A DNA stretch of 8,335 nt, from positions 1 through 8,335 of the forward strand of contig CAMBRJ010000101.1 of NCBI GenBank assembly GCA_945870175.1, given 5' to 3'. Source of the stretch: Gemmatimonas phototrophica (lineage in GTDB: Bacteria > Gemmatimonadota > Gemmatimonadetes > Gemmatimonadales > Gemmatimonadaceae). The position numbers were made by a program, and so were the translations under genes. Below are positions 1 through 6,458 of the stretch, one piece after another. The notes beneath the pieces are model-generated. The model was not told where the DNA came from and did not search any database. It saw only the letters and a program-made list of their open reading frames with translations. Numbering within the stretch: position 1 is the first letter of the stretch; each line of letters begins with the position of its first letter.

Positions 1-696
1 GCGCCCCTTCATCTCGTCATTCGGCAACGAGACGGCCGACACGGTAATCTCGGCGGTCGTTTCGGCCGCCACGCGCTGCACGGCCAGCGCGACGATCTTT
101 CTGGCTTCTCGATCGGCATTGCGCTTGGCCGACTCCCGAATCTCGCGCAGCCGACTGGCGGCATCAGCCAGTGCTTCGTCTTCCAGGCGACGAATCAGCT
201 CGGCCTTCGCCTGATCGGCGCTAAGACCCGCCAACTGCTCAAGCTTGCGCCGTTCCTCGGCGATGAGCTTGTCGACCTCCTGCTCCTTCTGCGTCGCCTC
301 CGACTCACGCCGTCCGAGCTCGGTGCCACGCCGCTGCACTTCCTGTTCGCGGCTCTCGAGCGACTCGCGTGCACGATCGAGCTGCGACTCTCGCTCGAGC
401 GCCCGCTTCTCCTCGCGTTCAATCTCAACCCGACGCTGCCGCACGTCCTGCTCATGCGACTCGCGAAGCTGGAGCACTTCCTCCTTGCCCGAAACGATCG
501 CGCTCCGTCGAAGCGTCTCCGCCTCACGCTTCGCCTCATCCAGCACGCGCACTGCGCCTTCCTCGGCGACGACGAGCGCCCGCTGCTGCTCGGTGGTCTC
601 CACCTTACGCCACGACTGTCGTCCGACCACGTACGCGACGACAGCCGCGATAAACCCAAGGGCGCCAACTAGCGCCGCTGCGGGAATCTCGCCCAT
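1..696 (-). CDS. rny: Ribonuclease Y, N-terminal part (cut by window edge)
   Basis: Endoribonuclease that starts mRNA decay from the inner face of the membrane. The 232 visible residues show the RNase Y N-terminal layout: a hydrophobic anchor at about residues 4-24 (IPAAALVGALGFIAAVVAYV), a long charged coiled coil rich in E, R, K and Q (about 30-200), then the start of the KH domain. The last residues, TVSAVSLPNDEMKGR, match the family hallmark preceding the GREGRNIR loop. The rest of the KH domain and the catalytic HD domain lie beyond the window. The ATG at 696-694 is the first residue of the anchor, and a GGTGGAG-like ribosome site lies about 11 bases upstream. The gene follows zapA and the putative 6S RNA on the same strand, with a 77-base gap after the RNA. 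Family identity is firm; the protein is complete only at its N terminus here. Confidence 0.93.
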   Translation of the reverse strand, partial: MGEIPAAALVGALGFIAAVVAYVVGRQSWRKVETTEQQRALVVAEEGAVRVLDEAKREAETLRRSAIVSGKEEVLQLRESHEQDVRQRRVEIEREEKRALERESQLDRARESLESREQEVQRRGTELGRRESEATQKEQEVDKLIAEERRKLEQLAGLSADQAKAELIRRLEDEALADAASRLREIRESAKRNADREARKIVALAVQRVAAETTAEITVSAVSLPNDEMKGR

Positions 697-773
697 GAGG
701 ATCTATGCTCCACCGCAGCTACGCGCGGGTTCTTGATCGTTATTCCAGCGAATCTATTCGTGCGCACGGCACG

Positions 774-942
774 GGCGACTGTCACGATGCGCCGCGGCCG
801 GCGGAGAGGGAGCGACCTCCGCTGCCGCGGCACAGGGGTGCGCGCGTACCGTTGACTCTCAGAACGTACGGACGCGTCGGGAGGCCCGCAACGGGGAGGC
901 CCGTCAGCCGCCCTCCCGCCCCCTTTCTGCGGACGAGTCGCC
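774..942 (-). ncRNA. ssrS: Putative 6S RNA
   Basis: 6S RNA folds like an open promoter and sequesters the housekeeping RNA polymerase holoenzyme. Here the space between the zapA stop and rny folds into one long rod. The closing stem is 942-936 with 780-774 (GGCGACT/AGTCGCC), continued after one bulge by 934-932 with 783-781. A second stem is 920-911 with 810-800 (GGCGGGAGGG/CCCTCTCCGCC, one bulged base). A third, nearly continuous stem is 901-895 with 820-814 and 892-886 with 830-824, including a few G-U pairs. A largely unpaired bubble follows (885-877 opposite 840-831), then a terminal hairpin (876-873 with 844-841, 870-866 with 849-845, 16-base loop). The length of 169 nt, the bubble flanked by GC-rich stems, and the position directly downstream of zapA all fit known 6S RNAs. 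It could be processed from the zapA transcript or have its own promoter inside zapA; I saw no clear promoter. The exact ends are uncertain. Confidence 0.65.
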
Positions 943-944
943 AC

Positions 945-1256
945 TCAGAGCGAATGGCCGTCGTCGACCCGCATCGCCGGCGGCAGGAGCGGGCGAATGT
1001 CGGCAGCGAGGTGTCGCATGTCGGTCGTGAGCGTTTCCACGGCGGATCGTTCACGGAACAGTTCGTCCGTGATCTGCAGTGCCGCCAGGATGGCCGCCTT
1101 CTGCGTTTCCATCGTCGAGCCGCCGCCCATGATCGCTCGGATCGTCCGGTCGACGTGTTCGGCCACGGCTTTAGTGTGCTCTGGGGACGCCTCGGTGCGT
1201 AGGGTGTAGTCCTCGCCAATAATTCGGACTTTGACCACCAGCTTATTGTCGATCAC
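945..1256 (-). CDS. zapA: Cell division protein ZapA
   Basis: Small protein that binds and bundles FtsZ protofilaments in the Z-ring. The 103 residues show the ZapA layout: an N-terminal beta-rich head (KLVVKVRIIGEDYTLRTEAS), a helix with the typical pattern HTKAVAEHVDRTIRAIM, then the long dimerising helix beginning QKAAILAALQITDELF. The start is GTG at 1256-1254, overlapping the TGA of the preceding coiled-coil gene as GTGA, with GGGAG about 8 bases upstream inside that gene; translation is therefore probably coupled. The protein is shorter at its C terminus than some homologues but complete. Its neighbours (coiled-coil partner before, 6S-like RNA after) are the usual zapA surroundings. The family call is secure. 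Confidence 0.93.
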   Translation of the reverse strand: MIDNKLVVKVRIIGEDYTLRTEASPEHTKAVAEHVDRTIRAIMGGGSTMETQKAAILAALQITDELFRERSAVETLTTDMRHLAADIRPLLPPAMRVDDGHSL

Positions 1257-1693
1257 CGTTCCGCTCCCTGCCCGATTTGCTGCCGGAGAAAGCGCGCCCG
1301 CTCGCCAAGTTGTCTCGTTTTCTCCCCCGCCTCGGAGAGGCGAGACCGCAACCGCTCATTCTCGCGCGCCAGTTCGCTGTCGACCGCCTGCGGTGTGGCG
1401 GCCTCTGCCGCTGCGGAGAACGCTGACTGAACGCGAACGACCTCCGCTCGAGCGAGCTCGGCTTTGGCCTCCAGCTCGCGAACCTTTGCTTCGAGCAGGG
1501 CCCGCGCCTGGGCCGAACGCAGCCCGTCGGCCCGGACTTCGATCAACGTGCCGTCACGCTCAGCCACCACCTGTTCGAGCTCACGCGTACGCGACTCGGC
1601 CGACAGCGCCCGCCTGCGGTAACCGGCCAGCTGGTCGCTGAGGTTGCGAACGAGGGTGTCGAGTTCGCGAAACGCGATCGTATCAGGACGCAC
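1253..1693 (-). CDS. Coiled-coil protein, possible ZapB-like division factor
   Basis: This 146-residue protein has no signal peptide or membrane segment and is almost entirely predicted coiled coil. Charged heptad-like stretches run from about residue 8 to 90 and again from 105 to 142 (ENERLRSRLSEAGEKTRQLG), broken by an Ala-rich linker (SAFSAAAEAATPQAVDS). No catalytic motif is visible. It overlaps the end of pheT by 11 bases (GTG start at 1693-1691) and its TGA overlaps the zapA GTG, so it is sandwiched in one transcript with zapA. Small coiled-coil proteins encoded immediately before zapA in other bacteria are often annotated as ZapB-like. That function is inferred here from position and shape, not from recognised sequence identity. 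The ribosome site is weak (AGGA about 15 bases upstream), consistent with translation coupled to pheT. Confidence 0.8.
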   Translation of the reverse strand: MRPDTIAFRELDTLVRNLSDQLAGYRRRALSAESRTRELEQVVAERDGTLIEVRADGLRSAQARALLEAKVRELEAKAELARAEVVRVQSAFSAAAEAATPQAVDSELARENERLRSRLSEAGEKTRQLGERARFLRQQIGQGAER

Positions 1694-4124
1694 GTGGACG
1701 GATACCGAGTTCCTGGTCGAGGAGATCCAACAGGCGGGCGCGGCGACCCTCGATTTCCTTGTCCCGCAGGGTGCGCTCTGAATGCCGGAACGTCAACCGC
1801 CACCCGAGACTCCGATGCGCGTCCGGCACACCGGCACCGCGGAATTCGTCGAATAGAATCACCTGCTCCAGCAGTTCCCCACCGGCACGGCGAAGCGCCT
1901 GCTCGACGGTGGCGGCGGCGACGCCGTCGGGCACGAGCAAGGCAAGATCGATCTCAGCGGCCGGCGTCGTCGGGAGCGCCGTGAAGCGAATGCCCGCCGA
2001 CGCCGCTGATTCCCGCGGGATCGGGGCGGCATGGTGGCCGTTGGCCCGAGGGGGGGCCACATCGGCGGACGGCATGACCCCAAGGGTGACCTCGATGCCG
2101 AATGCCTCGCTGGCCCATACCGGACGGTCGAGCGCGACCGATTCCACCCGCCCGACCTCGCCAACCCCCTCCACGGACAACACCCAGATTGACGGGGCAG
2201 TACCGGCCACCAAGGTGGCGCCCTTACCTGGGAACGCCGCCGCAAGCACGCGCACGGCGATTTCCTTCGCATCCCACCGGTCGAACGCCGGCGGCTCTGG
2301 CTCGGTGAAATGCGCCGGACGACGGCTGCCCATGATCACGACACCGACACGGACCTCCTCCCGCGGCAGGCGGTCGGACGCACCAAGAAACACGTTGCCG
2401 ACTTCGAAGAGTCGCAGGTTGCCCTGCATCCGCGTGAGATTGTACTCCGCCCGACGGGCAAGCGTGTCGAGGATCGACGCACGCAGGAACGGCTCGTCAT
2501 CCGCCAGCGGATTGCGCACCCGCGGTGTCTGTGCGTCGCCGGTACTGGTGAACGGCATCGGCCGCGTTTCGGCGAGTCCCATGCCGACCAGCAGATCACG
2601 TACCCGACGACCGGCAAGATGCAGCGGATGATCGGGTGCGGTGCCAGGCCGGAACGGCCTCAGTTCGTCGGGAAGCGTATCGAAGCCAACCAGTCGCGCC
2701 ACTTCTTCGATCAGGTCGACTTCGATCAGCAGATCATGTCGCCACGTTGGTGGGGTGACCAGCAAGCCGTGGGCATCTTCGTCCACGGTACAGCCGAGGG
2801 ACTCCAGCCGATGGCGAATCTCCGAGGGGGCGACCACGACACCGAGTACGCGCGCGAGCCGCGAGGGACGCAACGTCACCGCATTCCGCGCGGCCATTGG
2901 CGCACCCACGTCGATGAACTCGACGACCTGACCACCGGCGACCTGCACGAGGAGTGCGGCCGCCATGCGCGCCACCTCGAGCGTACGGCGGCCGTCCACC
3001 CCGCGCTCGAAGCGATAGGATGCATCGGTGGACAGATGCACCGCGCGCCGTACACGACGCACGAATCGCGGCTCGAACACCGCGACTTCGAGCAGTACGT
3101 CCGTCGTCGTGAGCGTGACTTCGCTGTCGCGCCCGCCCATGACGCCGGCCAGCGCGACCGGACGCTCACCGTCGCAGATCACCGTCGTGCCGGCCGTCAG
3201 TGCGCGCGTGGCGCCATCGAGCGTCACGATCGACTCACCGGCCACCGATGGCCGCACCACAATGCCCGCGCCCGACAGCGTGGCAAGGTCGAACGCGTGC
3301 ACGGGCTGTCCGAGACCGTGCAGCACATAATTGGTGGCATCGACCACATTGCTGATGCTGCGCTGTCCGATGCTCTCGAGCCGCTGGCGCAGCCAATCGG
3401 GACTCGGGCCGACCTGCACGCCAGTGATGACCGCCGCGCTATAACGTGGGCAGCTCACGGCATCGTCGATGCGCACCGTTGCGTGCGCGCCGGCCGCACT
3501 CGACGGCGCACTGTGTACCGGCACGTTCGGTGCGGCCGGCGCGATTTCGGTCGGACGCTCGGAGATCCGTATACCAAGCACCGCGGCGATTTCACGCGCC
3601 ACTCCCACATGCGACAACAGGTCGGGACGATTCGGCAACACGTCGAGATCCAATCGCGCATCGGCGATCGGCAGCACATCGAGCAGCGGCGTGCCAGGGG
3701 CAACGTCGGTCTCGAGCGCGAGGATGCCGTCATGCTCCTGACCGAGGCCAAGCTCCCGCGACGAGCAGAGCATGCCGTTGCTCGTCTCGCCGCGGATCTT
3801 ACGCTTTTCGATCTTGAGGCCGCCTGGCATGATGGTACCGGTGCGCGCGAACGGATACTTGGTGCCCACCACCACATTGGGCGCGCCGCAGACTACGTCG
3901 AGCAGCGTGCCGCTGCCGTCATCAACCTTCGTCACCCAAAGATGATCGGAGTTGGGATGCCGTCCCGCTTCGACCACCTGCGCGACGACGAACGACGCGA
4001 GCTCGGCCCCGAGCCGCTCGATGTTGTCGAGCGTGACGCAGTGGCGACTCAGCGCATCACCGATGTCCTGCGCGCTGCGGGTGTGCGGCACGAACTGCTT
4101 GAGCCATTCATGAGAAACGATCAT
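1683..4124 (-). CDS. pheT: Phenylalanyl-tRNA synthetase beta subunit
   Basis: Large subunit of the (alpha-beta)2 enzyme that charges tRNA-Phe; it binds the tRNA and edits mischarged Tyr. The 813 residues (E. coli about 795) show all domains in order. The N-terminal module begins MIVSHEWLKQFV. The EMAP-type tRNA-binding OB fold spans about 40-150 (HPNSDHLWVTKVD, then RGETSNGMLCSSRELGLG). The B3/B4 editing domain spans about 225-400 (SISNVVDATNYVLHGLGQPV, ALAGVMGG). The B5 domain spans about 412-482 (TPPTWRHDLLIEVDLIEEVA). A catalytic-like core follows at about 500-685, and the C-terminal ferredoxin-fold anticodon-binding domain at about 718-812 (FDEFRGAGVPDAHRSLGWRL). A low-complexity Pro/Ala insert (about 686-708) precedes that last domain. 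I chose the ATG at 4124-4122 because it begins the conserved MIVS start and overlaps the pheS stop as ATGA; the reading frame stays open upstream to 4232 but there lies inside pheS. Confidence 0.97.
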   Translation of the reverse strand: MIVSHEWLKQFVPHTRSAQDIGDALSRHCVTLDNIERLGAELASFVVAQVVEAGRHPNSDHLWVTKVDDGSGTLLDVVCGAPNVVVGTKYPFARTGTIMPGGLKIEKRKIRGETSNGMLCSSRELGLGQEHDGILALETDVAPGTPLLDVLPIADARLDLDVLPNRPDLLSHVGVAREIAAVLGIRISERPTEIAPAAPNVPVHSAPSSAAGAHATVRIDDAVSCPRYSAAVITGVQVGPSPDWLRQRLESIGQRSISNVVDATNYVLHGLGQPVHAFDLATLSGAGIVVRPSVAGESIVTLDGATRALTAGTTVICDGERPVALAGVMGGRDSEVTLTTTDVLLEVAVFEPRFVRRVRRAVHLSTDASYRFERGVDGRRTLEVARMAAALLVQVAGGQVVEFIDVGAPMAARNAVTLRPSRLARVLGVVVAPSEIRHRLESLGCTVDEDAHGLLVTPPTWRHDLLIEVDLIEEVARLVGFDTLPDELRPFRPGTAPDHPLHLAGRRVRDLLVGMGLAETRPMPFTSTGDAQTPRVRNPLADDEPFLRASILDTLARRAEYNLTRMQGNLRLFEVGNVFLGASDRLPREEVRVGVVIMGSRRPAHFTEPEPPAFDRWDAKEIAVRVLAAAFPGKGATLVAGTAPSIWVLSVEGVGEVGRVESVALDRPVWASEAFGIEVTLGVMPSADVAPPRANGHHAAPIPRESAASAGIRFTALPTTPAAEIDLALLVPDGVAAATVEQALRRAGGELLEQVILFDEFRGAGVPDAHRSLGWRLTFRHSERTLRDKEIEGRRARLLDLLDQELGIRPRAS

Positions 4125-5131
4125 CGCGCGAACTGCTCCAGGAAACGGACGTCGGAATCGTACAGCACGCGGATGTCGCTGATGTCGTAGCGCGACATCG
4201 CGATACGCGCCGGCCCCATGCCGAACGCCCATCCGGTGAACTTCTCGCTGTCGAGTCCCGCATCGTCGAGCACATGCGGATGCACCATGCCGCAGCCAAG
4301 AATCTCGACCCAGCGCAGTCCCTTGCCGTCGTTGAGGTCGACTTCGACATCCATCTGCGCCCCAGGCTCGACGAACGGAAAGTACGACGGACCGAACCGC
4401 ACGCGACGCGAGGCGCCGTAGAAGCGTCGCGCGAACTCGGCGAGTGTCGCTTTGAGATCGACAAACGAAATGCCCTCATCCACCGCGAGGCCCTCGAGCT
4501 GCATGAACGCCGGGGCGTGCGTCGCGTCGAAGAAGTCCCGGCGATACACCTGCCCTGGCGCGAGCACGCGAACGGGCGGCTTGTACTGTTGCAGCGTGCG
4601 CACCTGCACCGGCGAGGTATGCGTGCGCAGGACGGTATCCTGGCCGAGATACAGCGTGTCATGCAATTCCATCGCCGGATGATCGGGCGGGAAGTTGAGC
4701 GCGCCGAAGTTATACCACTCCGTTTCCGCTTCGGGACCGAGCGCAATGGTGAATCCGAGCTCGCGGAAGATCTCGCAAATCTCGTCGATCACCAGCGTGA
4801 CCGGGTGCAACGACCCGCGCCACACCCCACGCGCGGGCATGGTCGCATCAAACGTCGAGGCCTCCGTGGCGGACGCCTGTCGCGCGGCGAAGCCATCAAG
4901 CGCGTCCTGGATGCCCTGCTTGAGCGTGTTGAACGCGCTGCCGGCGGCACGGCGATCGTCGGCCGGCAGCGCACGGAGCGCGCCCTGCAACGCCGCGAGC
5001 CGGTCGTCCTTGAGGGCATTGAGCTGGCCCTTGGCGACATCGACGCGTGTGTTGGGTTCGAGGCCGTCGAGCAGTGCGCGCGCGTCCTGCGCGAGGGCAT
5101 TCGTCTGGTCGAGATACTCAGAAAGTTGCAC
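4121..5131 (-). CDS. pheS: Phenylalanyl-tRNA synthetase alpha subunit
   Basis: Catalytic subunit of PheRS, a class II synthetase making Phe-AMP and Phe-tRNA. From the chosen start it has 336 residues (family 327-350): an N-terminal helical tRNA-binding arm (about 1-90), then the catalytic core. Motif 1 follows HPVTLVIDEICEIFRELGF (109-127). The motif 2 region contains RTHTSPVQVRTLQ and GQVYRRDFFDATHAPAFMQL (193-212). The C-terminal motif 3 region reads FTGWAFGMGPARIAMSRYD. In motif 3 the usual Glu before the invariant Arg (family GxGxER) is Ala. The stop overlaps the pheT ATG. The start is uncertain: in-frame candidates are GTG at 5131 and ATG at 5206. I prefer 5131 because the extra 25 residues are Pro/Arg/Ser-rich and unlike PheS, and the upstream ATG sits in a GC-rich hairpin. 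Neither start has a good Shine-Dalgarno. Confidence 0.96.
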   Translation of the reverse strand: MQLSEYLDQTNALAQDARALLDGLEPNTRVDVAKGQLNALKDDRLAALQGALRALPADDRRAAGSAFNTLKQGIQDALDGFAARQASATEASTFDATMPARGVWRGSLHPVTLVIDEICEIFRELGFTIALGPEAETEWYNFGALNFPPDHPAMELHDTLYLGQDTVLRTHTSPVQVRTLQQYKPPVRVLAPGQVYRRDFFDATHAPAFMQLEGLAVDEGISFVDLKATLAEFARRFYGASRRVRFGPSYFPFVEPGAQMDVEVDLNDGKGLRWVEILGCGMVHPHVLDDAGLDSEKFTGWAFGMGPARIAMSRYDISDIRVLYDSDVRFLEQFAR

Positions 5132-5196
5132 GAGACGACATCGGAAATCGGGGGACCGCGACGGATGGCGGAGCGGGTTCGCCGCGGATGCACGAA

Positions 5197-5223
5197 GGGC
5201 CGGCATCTCATCGACGCCGGCCC
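5197..5223 (-). promoter_or_regulatory. GC-rich hairpin between rplT and pheS
   Basis: A perfect 8-bp inverted repeat GGGCCGGC/GCCGGCCC with an 11-base loop lies 53 bases after the rplT stop. On the transcribed strand it is followed only by CTTCGTG or similar, not by a run of T, so it is at best a weak terminator or a processing or pausing site. It may lower read-through from the ribosomal genes into pheST. No leader peptide with phenylalanine codons is visible in the gap, so classic Phe attenuation is not supported. Function is inferred. Confidence 0.4.
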
Positions 5224-5275
5224 TACAACTTAACCATGAACGGCGCTGCTGTTCACGTTCGGCTGCACGTGGTCG

Positions 5276-5665
5276 TTACGCGACGACCGTCTTGGCGGCG
5301 ACCGTCTTGGCGTCGATCGCCTTGCGAACCTGCTCGGCGACGAGCGCAAAGGCTTCCGGCTCGCGCACGGCGAGGTCGGCAAGGACCTTTCGGTCGATTT
5401 CGATGCCAGCGGCGTGGAGGCCGTTGATGAACACGCTGTACGACATGTCGTGTATGCGGGCCGCGGCGTTGATACGCACGATCCACAGGCGACGGAAGTC
5501 GCGCTTCTTGTTCTTGCGGTCGCGGTACGCATAGCGCCAGCCACGCTCCACGGTTTCCTTGGCGGCCTTCCAGAGCTTGGACCGGCCACCAAAAGCACCC
5601 TTGGCGTGCTTGAGGATCTGCTTCTTCCGCTTGAGGCGGACGACGTTCGATTTTACGCGGGGCAT
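5276..5665 (-). CDS. rplT: 50S ribosomal protein L20
   Basis: Large-subunit protein that binds 23S rRNA early in assembly and, in several bacteria, represses its own operon. The 129 residues begin MPRVKSNVVRLKRKKQIL and continue with the family signatures GAFGGRSKLWKAAKETV, RDRKNKKRDFRRLWIVRINA and YSVFINGLHAAGIEIDRKVL, covering the basic N-terminal extension and the globular domain. It is about ten residues longer than E. coli L20 because of an Ala/Lys/Thr/Val tail containing a five-residue repeat (AKTVAAKTVVA). An AGAGGA ribosome site overlaps the rpmI TAG stop and lies close to the ATG, which fixes the start. The gap to rpmI is 10 bases, so the two are co-translated from one mRNA. Confidence 0.98.
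   Translation of the reverse strand: MPRVKSNVVRLKRKKQILKHAKGAFGGRSKLWKAAKETVERGWRYAYRDRKNKKRDFRRLWIVRINAAARIHDMSYSVFINGLHAAGIEIDRKVLADLAVREPEAFALVAEQVRKAIDAKTVAAKTVVA
5284..5312 (-). repeat. Short in-frame tandem repeat at the rplT 3' end
   Basis: A 14-base unit (CGACCGTCTTGGCG on the plus strand) occurs at 5284-5297 and again, identical, at 5299-5312, a period of 15 bases or five codons. It encodes the repeated AKTV in the L20 C-terminal tail. It is in frame, so it only lengthens the tail; slippage or a small duplication is the likely origin. Confidence 0.75.
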
Positions 5666-5675
5666 AGTAAGTCCT

Positions 5676-5873
5676 CTAGGCCAGGATAAGACGCTTGATA
5701 CGCTTCACTTCGCCGTTGGTCGCGACCATGGTCGGACGGCGGAGATTGCGCTTACGCTTCGACGTCTTCTTGGTCAGGATGTGGCTCTTGTAGGCCTTCA
5801 GACGCCGCACCTTTCCCGATCCCGTCACGGTGAAGCGCTTCTTGGCGCCACTGTGGGTCTTCATCTTCGGCAT
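5676..5873 (-). CDS. rpmI: 50S ribosomal protein L35
   Basis: Small basic large-subunit protein of 65 residues, the normal family length. It starts MPKMKTHSGAKKRFTVTGSG, the L35 signature, and continues with KAYKSHILTKKTSKRKRNLR and a C-terminal VKRIKRLILA. The frame is open upstream to 5924, but the ATG at 5873-5871 begins the conserved MPKMKTH sequence and has a GTGAGCAG purine stretch in front. It lies between infC (66-base gap) and rplT (10-base gap), the universal infC-rpmI-rplT order. Confidence 0.98.
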   Translation of the reverse strand: MPKMKTHSGAKKRFTVTGSGKVRRLKAYKSHILTKKTSKRKRNLRRPTMVATNGEVKRIKRLILA

Positions 5874-5896
5874 ATTCTGCTCACGGCTACGGTCAA

Positions 5897-5916
5897 CCGC
5901 TCCGATGCGGAAGCGG
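5897..5916 (-). promoter_or_regulatory. Hairpin in the infC-rpmI gap
   Basis: The transcribed strand forms CCGCTTCCG, a CAT loop, then CGGAGCGG: eight base pairs with one bulged T, ending about 23 bases before the rpmI ATG. In E. coli L20 represses translation through an RNA structure in this same gap, so a regulatory role is conceivable. No resemblance to the E. coli operator is claimed. Confidence 0.3.
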
Positions 5917-5939
5917 CCCTGCATGCGATCACGCGCTGC

Positions 5940-6458
5940 TTACTTCGGCGCGAGAATCATCGTCATCGATTTCCCTTCCATGGATGGCGCACTCTCGATT
6001 TTGGCGAGATCGGTCAGTTCCTGAGCCACCCGGTCGACCACCTGTCTGCCGAGCTCAGGATGGGCGATCTGTCGACCGCGGAACATCAGCGTCACCTTCA
6101 CCTTGTTGCCTTCCTCGAGGAATCGCCGCGCGTGGCGGGTCTTCGTCTCGAAATCGTGATCATCGATGCCCGGTCGGTACTTGACCTCTTTCAGATGAAT
6201 CACATGCTGCTTCTTCTTCGCGATTCGTGCTTGCTTGGCCTGCTCGAACTTGAACTTCCCGAAGTCCATAATGCGGACAACGGGCGGCCGCGCAGCAGCC
6301 GCCACTTCGACGAGATCCAGCCCCTGCTCGACTGCTTGGGCGAGCGCCACGTCGACTTCCATGATACCGAGCTGACTTCCGTCGGCGCCGATCACGCGAA
6401 CGGGGCTGATCCGGATCTGCCGGTTCACCCGTGGCGGACGCTTCGTCGAATCCTGAAT
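5940..6458 (-). CDS. infC: Translation initiation factor IF-3, probable ATT start
   Basis: IF3 binds the 30S subunit, keeps subunits apart and proofreads the start codon and initiator tRNA. From the chosen start it has 172 residues (family about 170-180): the N-domain VNRQIRISPVRVIGADGSQL (11-30), the lysine-rich linker KFEQAKQARIAKKKQ around residue 75 following the DFGKFK motif (65-70), and the C-domain with KEVKYRPGIDDHDFETK (90-106) and VKVTLMFRGRQIAHPELG. Start choice: an ATT at 6458-6456 has GGAG 8 bases upstream and gives the family N-terminal length; ATT and similar rare starts are typical of infC and underlie IF3 autoregulation in E. coli. The alternative is ATG at 6518-6516 with a strong GGGAGG 8 bases upstream (192 residues). 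Its first 20 codons, however, encode the leader terminator hairpin and T-tract and lack the high GC third positions of the rest of the gene. The family call is secure; the start is my inference. Confidence 0.95.
   Translation of the reverse strand: MQDSTKRPPRVNRQIRISPVRVIGADGSQLGIMEVDVALAQAVEQGLDLVEVAAAARPPVVRIMDFGKFKFEQAKQARIAKKKQHVIHLKEVKYRPGIDDHDFETKTRHARRFLEEGNKVKVTLMFRGRQIAHPELGRQVVDRVAQELTDLAKIESAPSMEGKSMTMILAPK

Noticed and set aside
697..773. Promoter for rny after the 6S-like RNA
   Set aside because: TAGATT and GTGACA boxes exist but their spacing (23 bases) is too long; no convincing pair was found.
2310..4190. Open reading frame of 626 codons on the plus strand
   Set aside because: It lies wholly antisense to pheT, in a GC-rich genome where antisense frames stay open. 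Its sequence is His/Arg/Asp-rich with no recognisable domain, whereas pheT is certain.
4274..5233. Plus-strand reading frame of 319 codons
   Set aside because: Antisense shadow of pheS with no family signature and no ribosome site of note.
5132..5275. pheM-like leader peptide controlling pheST
   Set aside because: The only tiny frames in the gap encode MVKL or a short peptide without phenylalanine, so classic Phe-codon attenuation is not supported.
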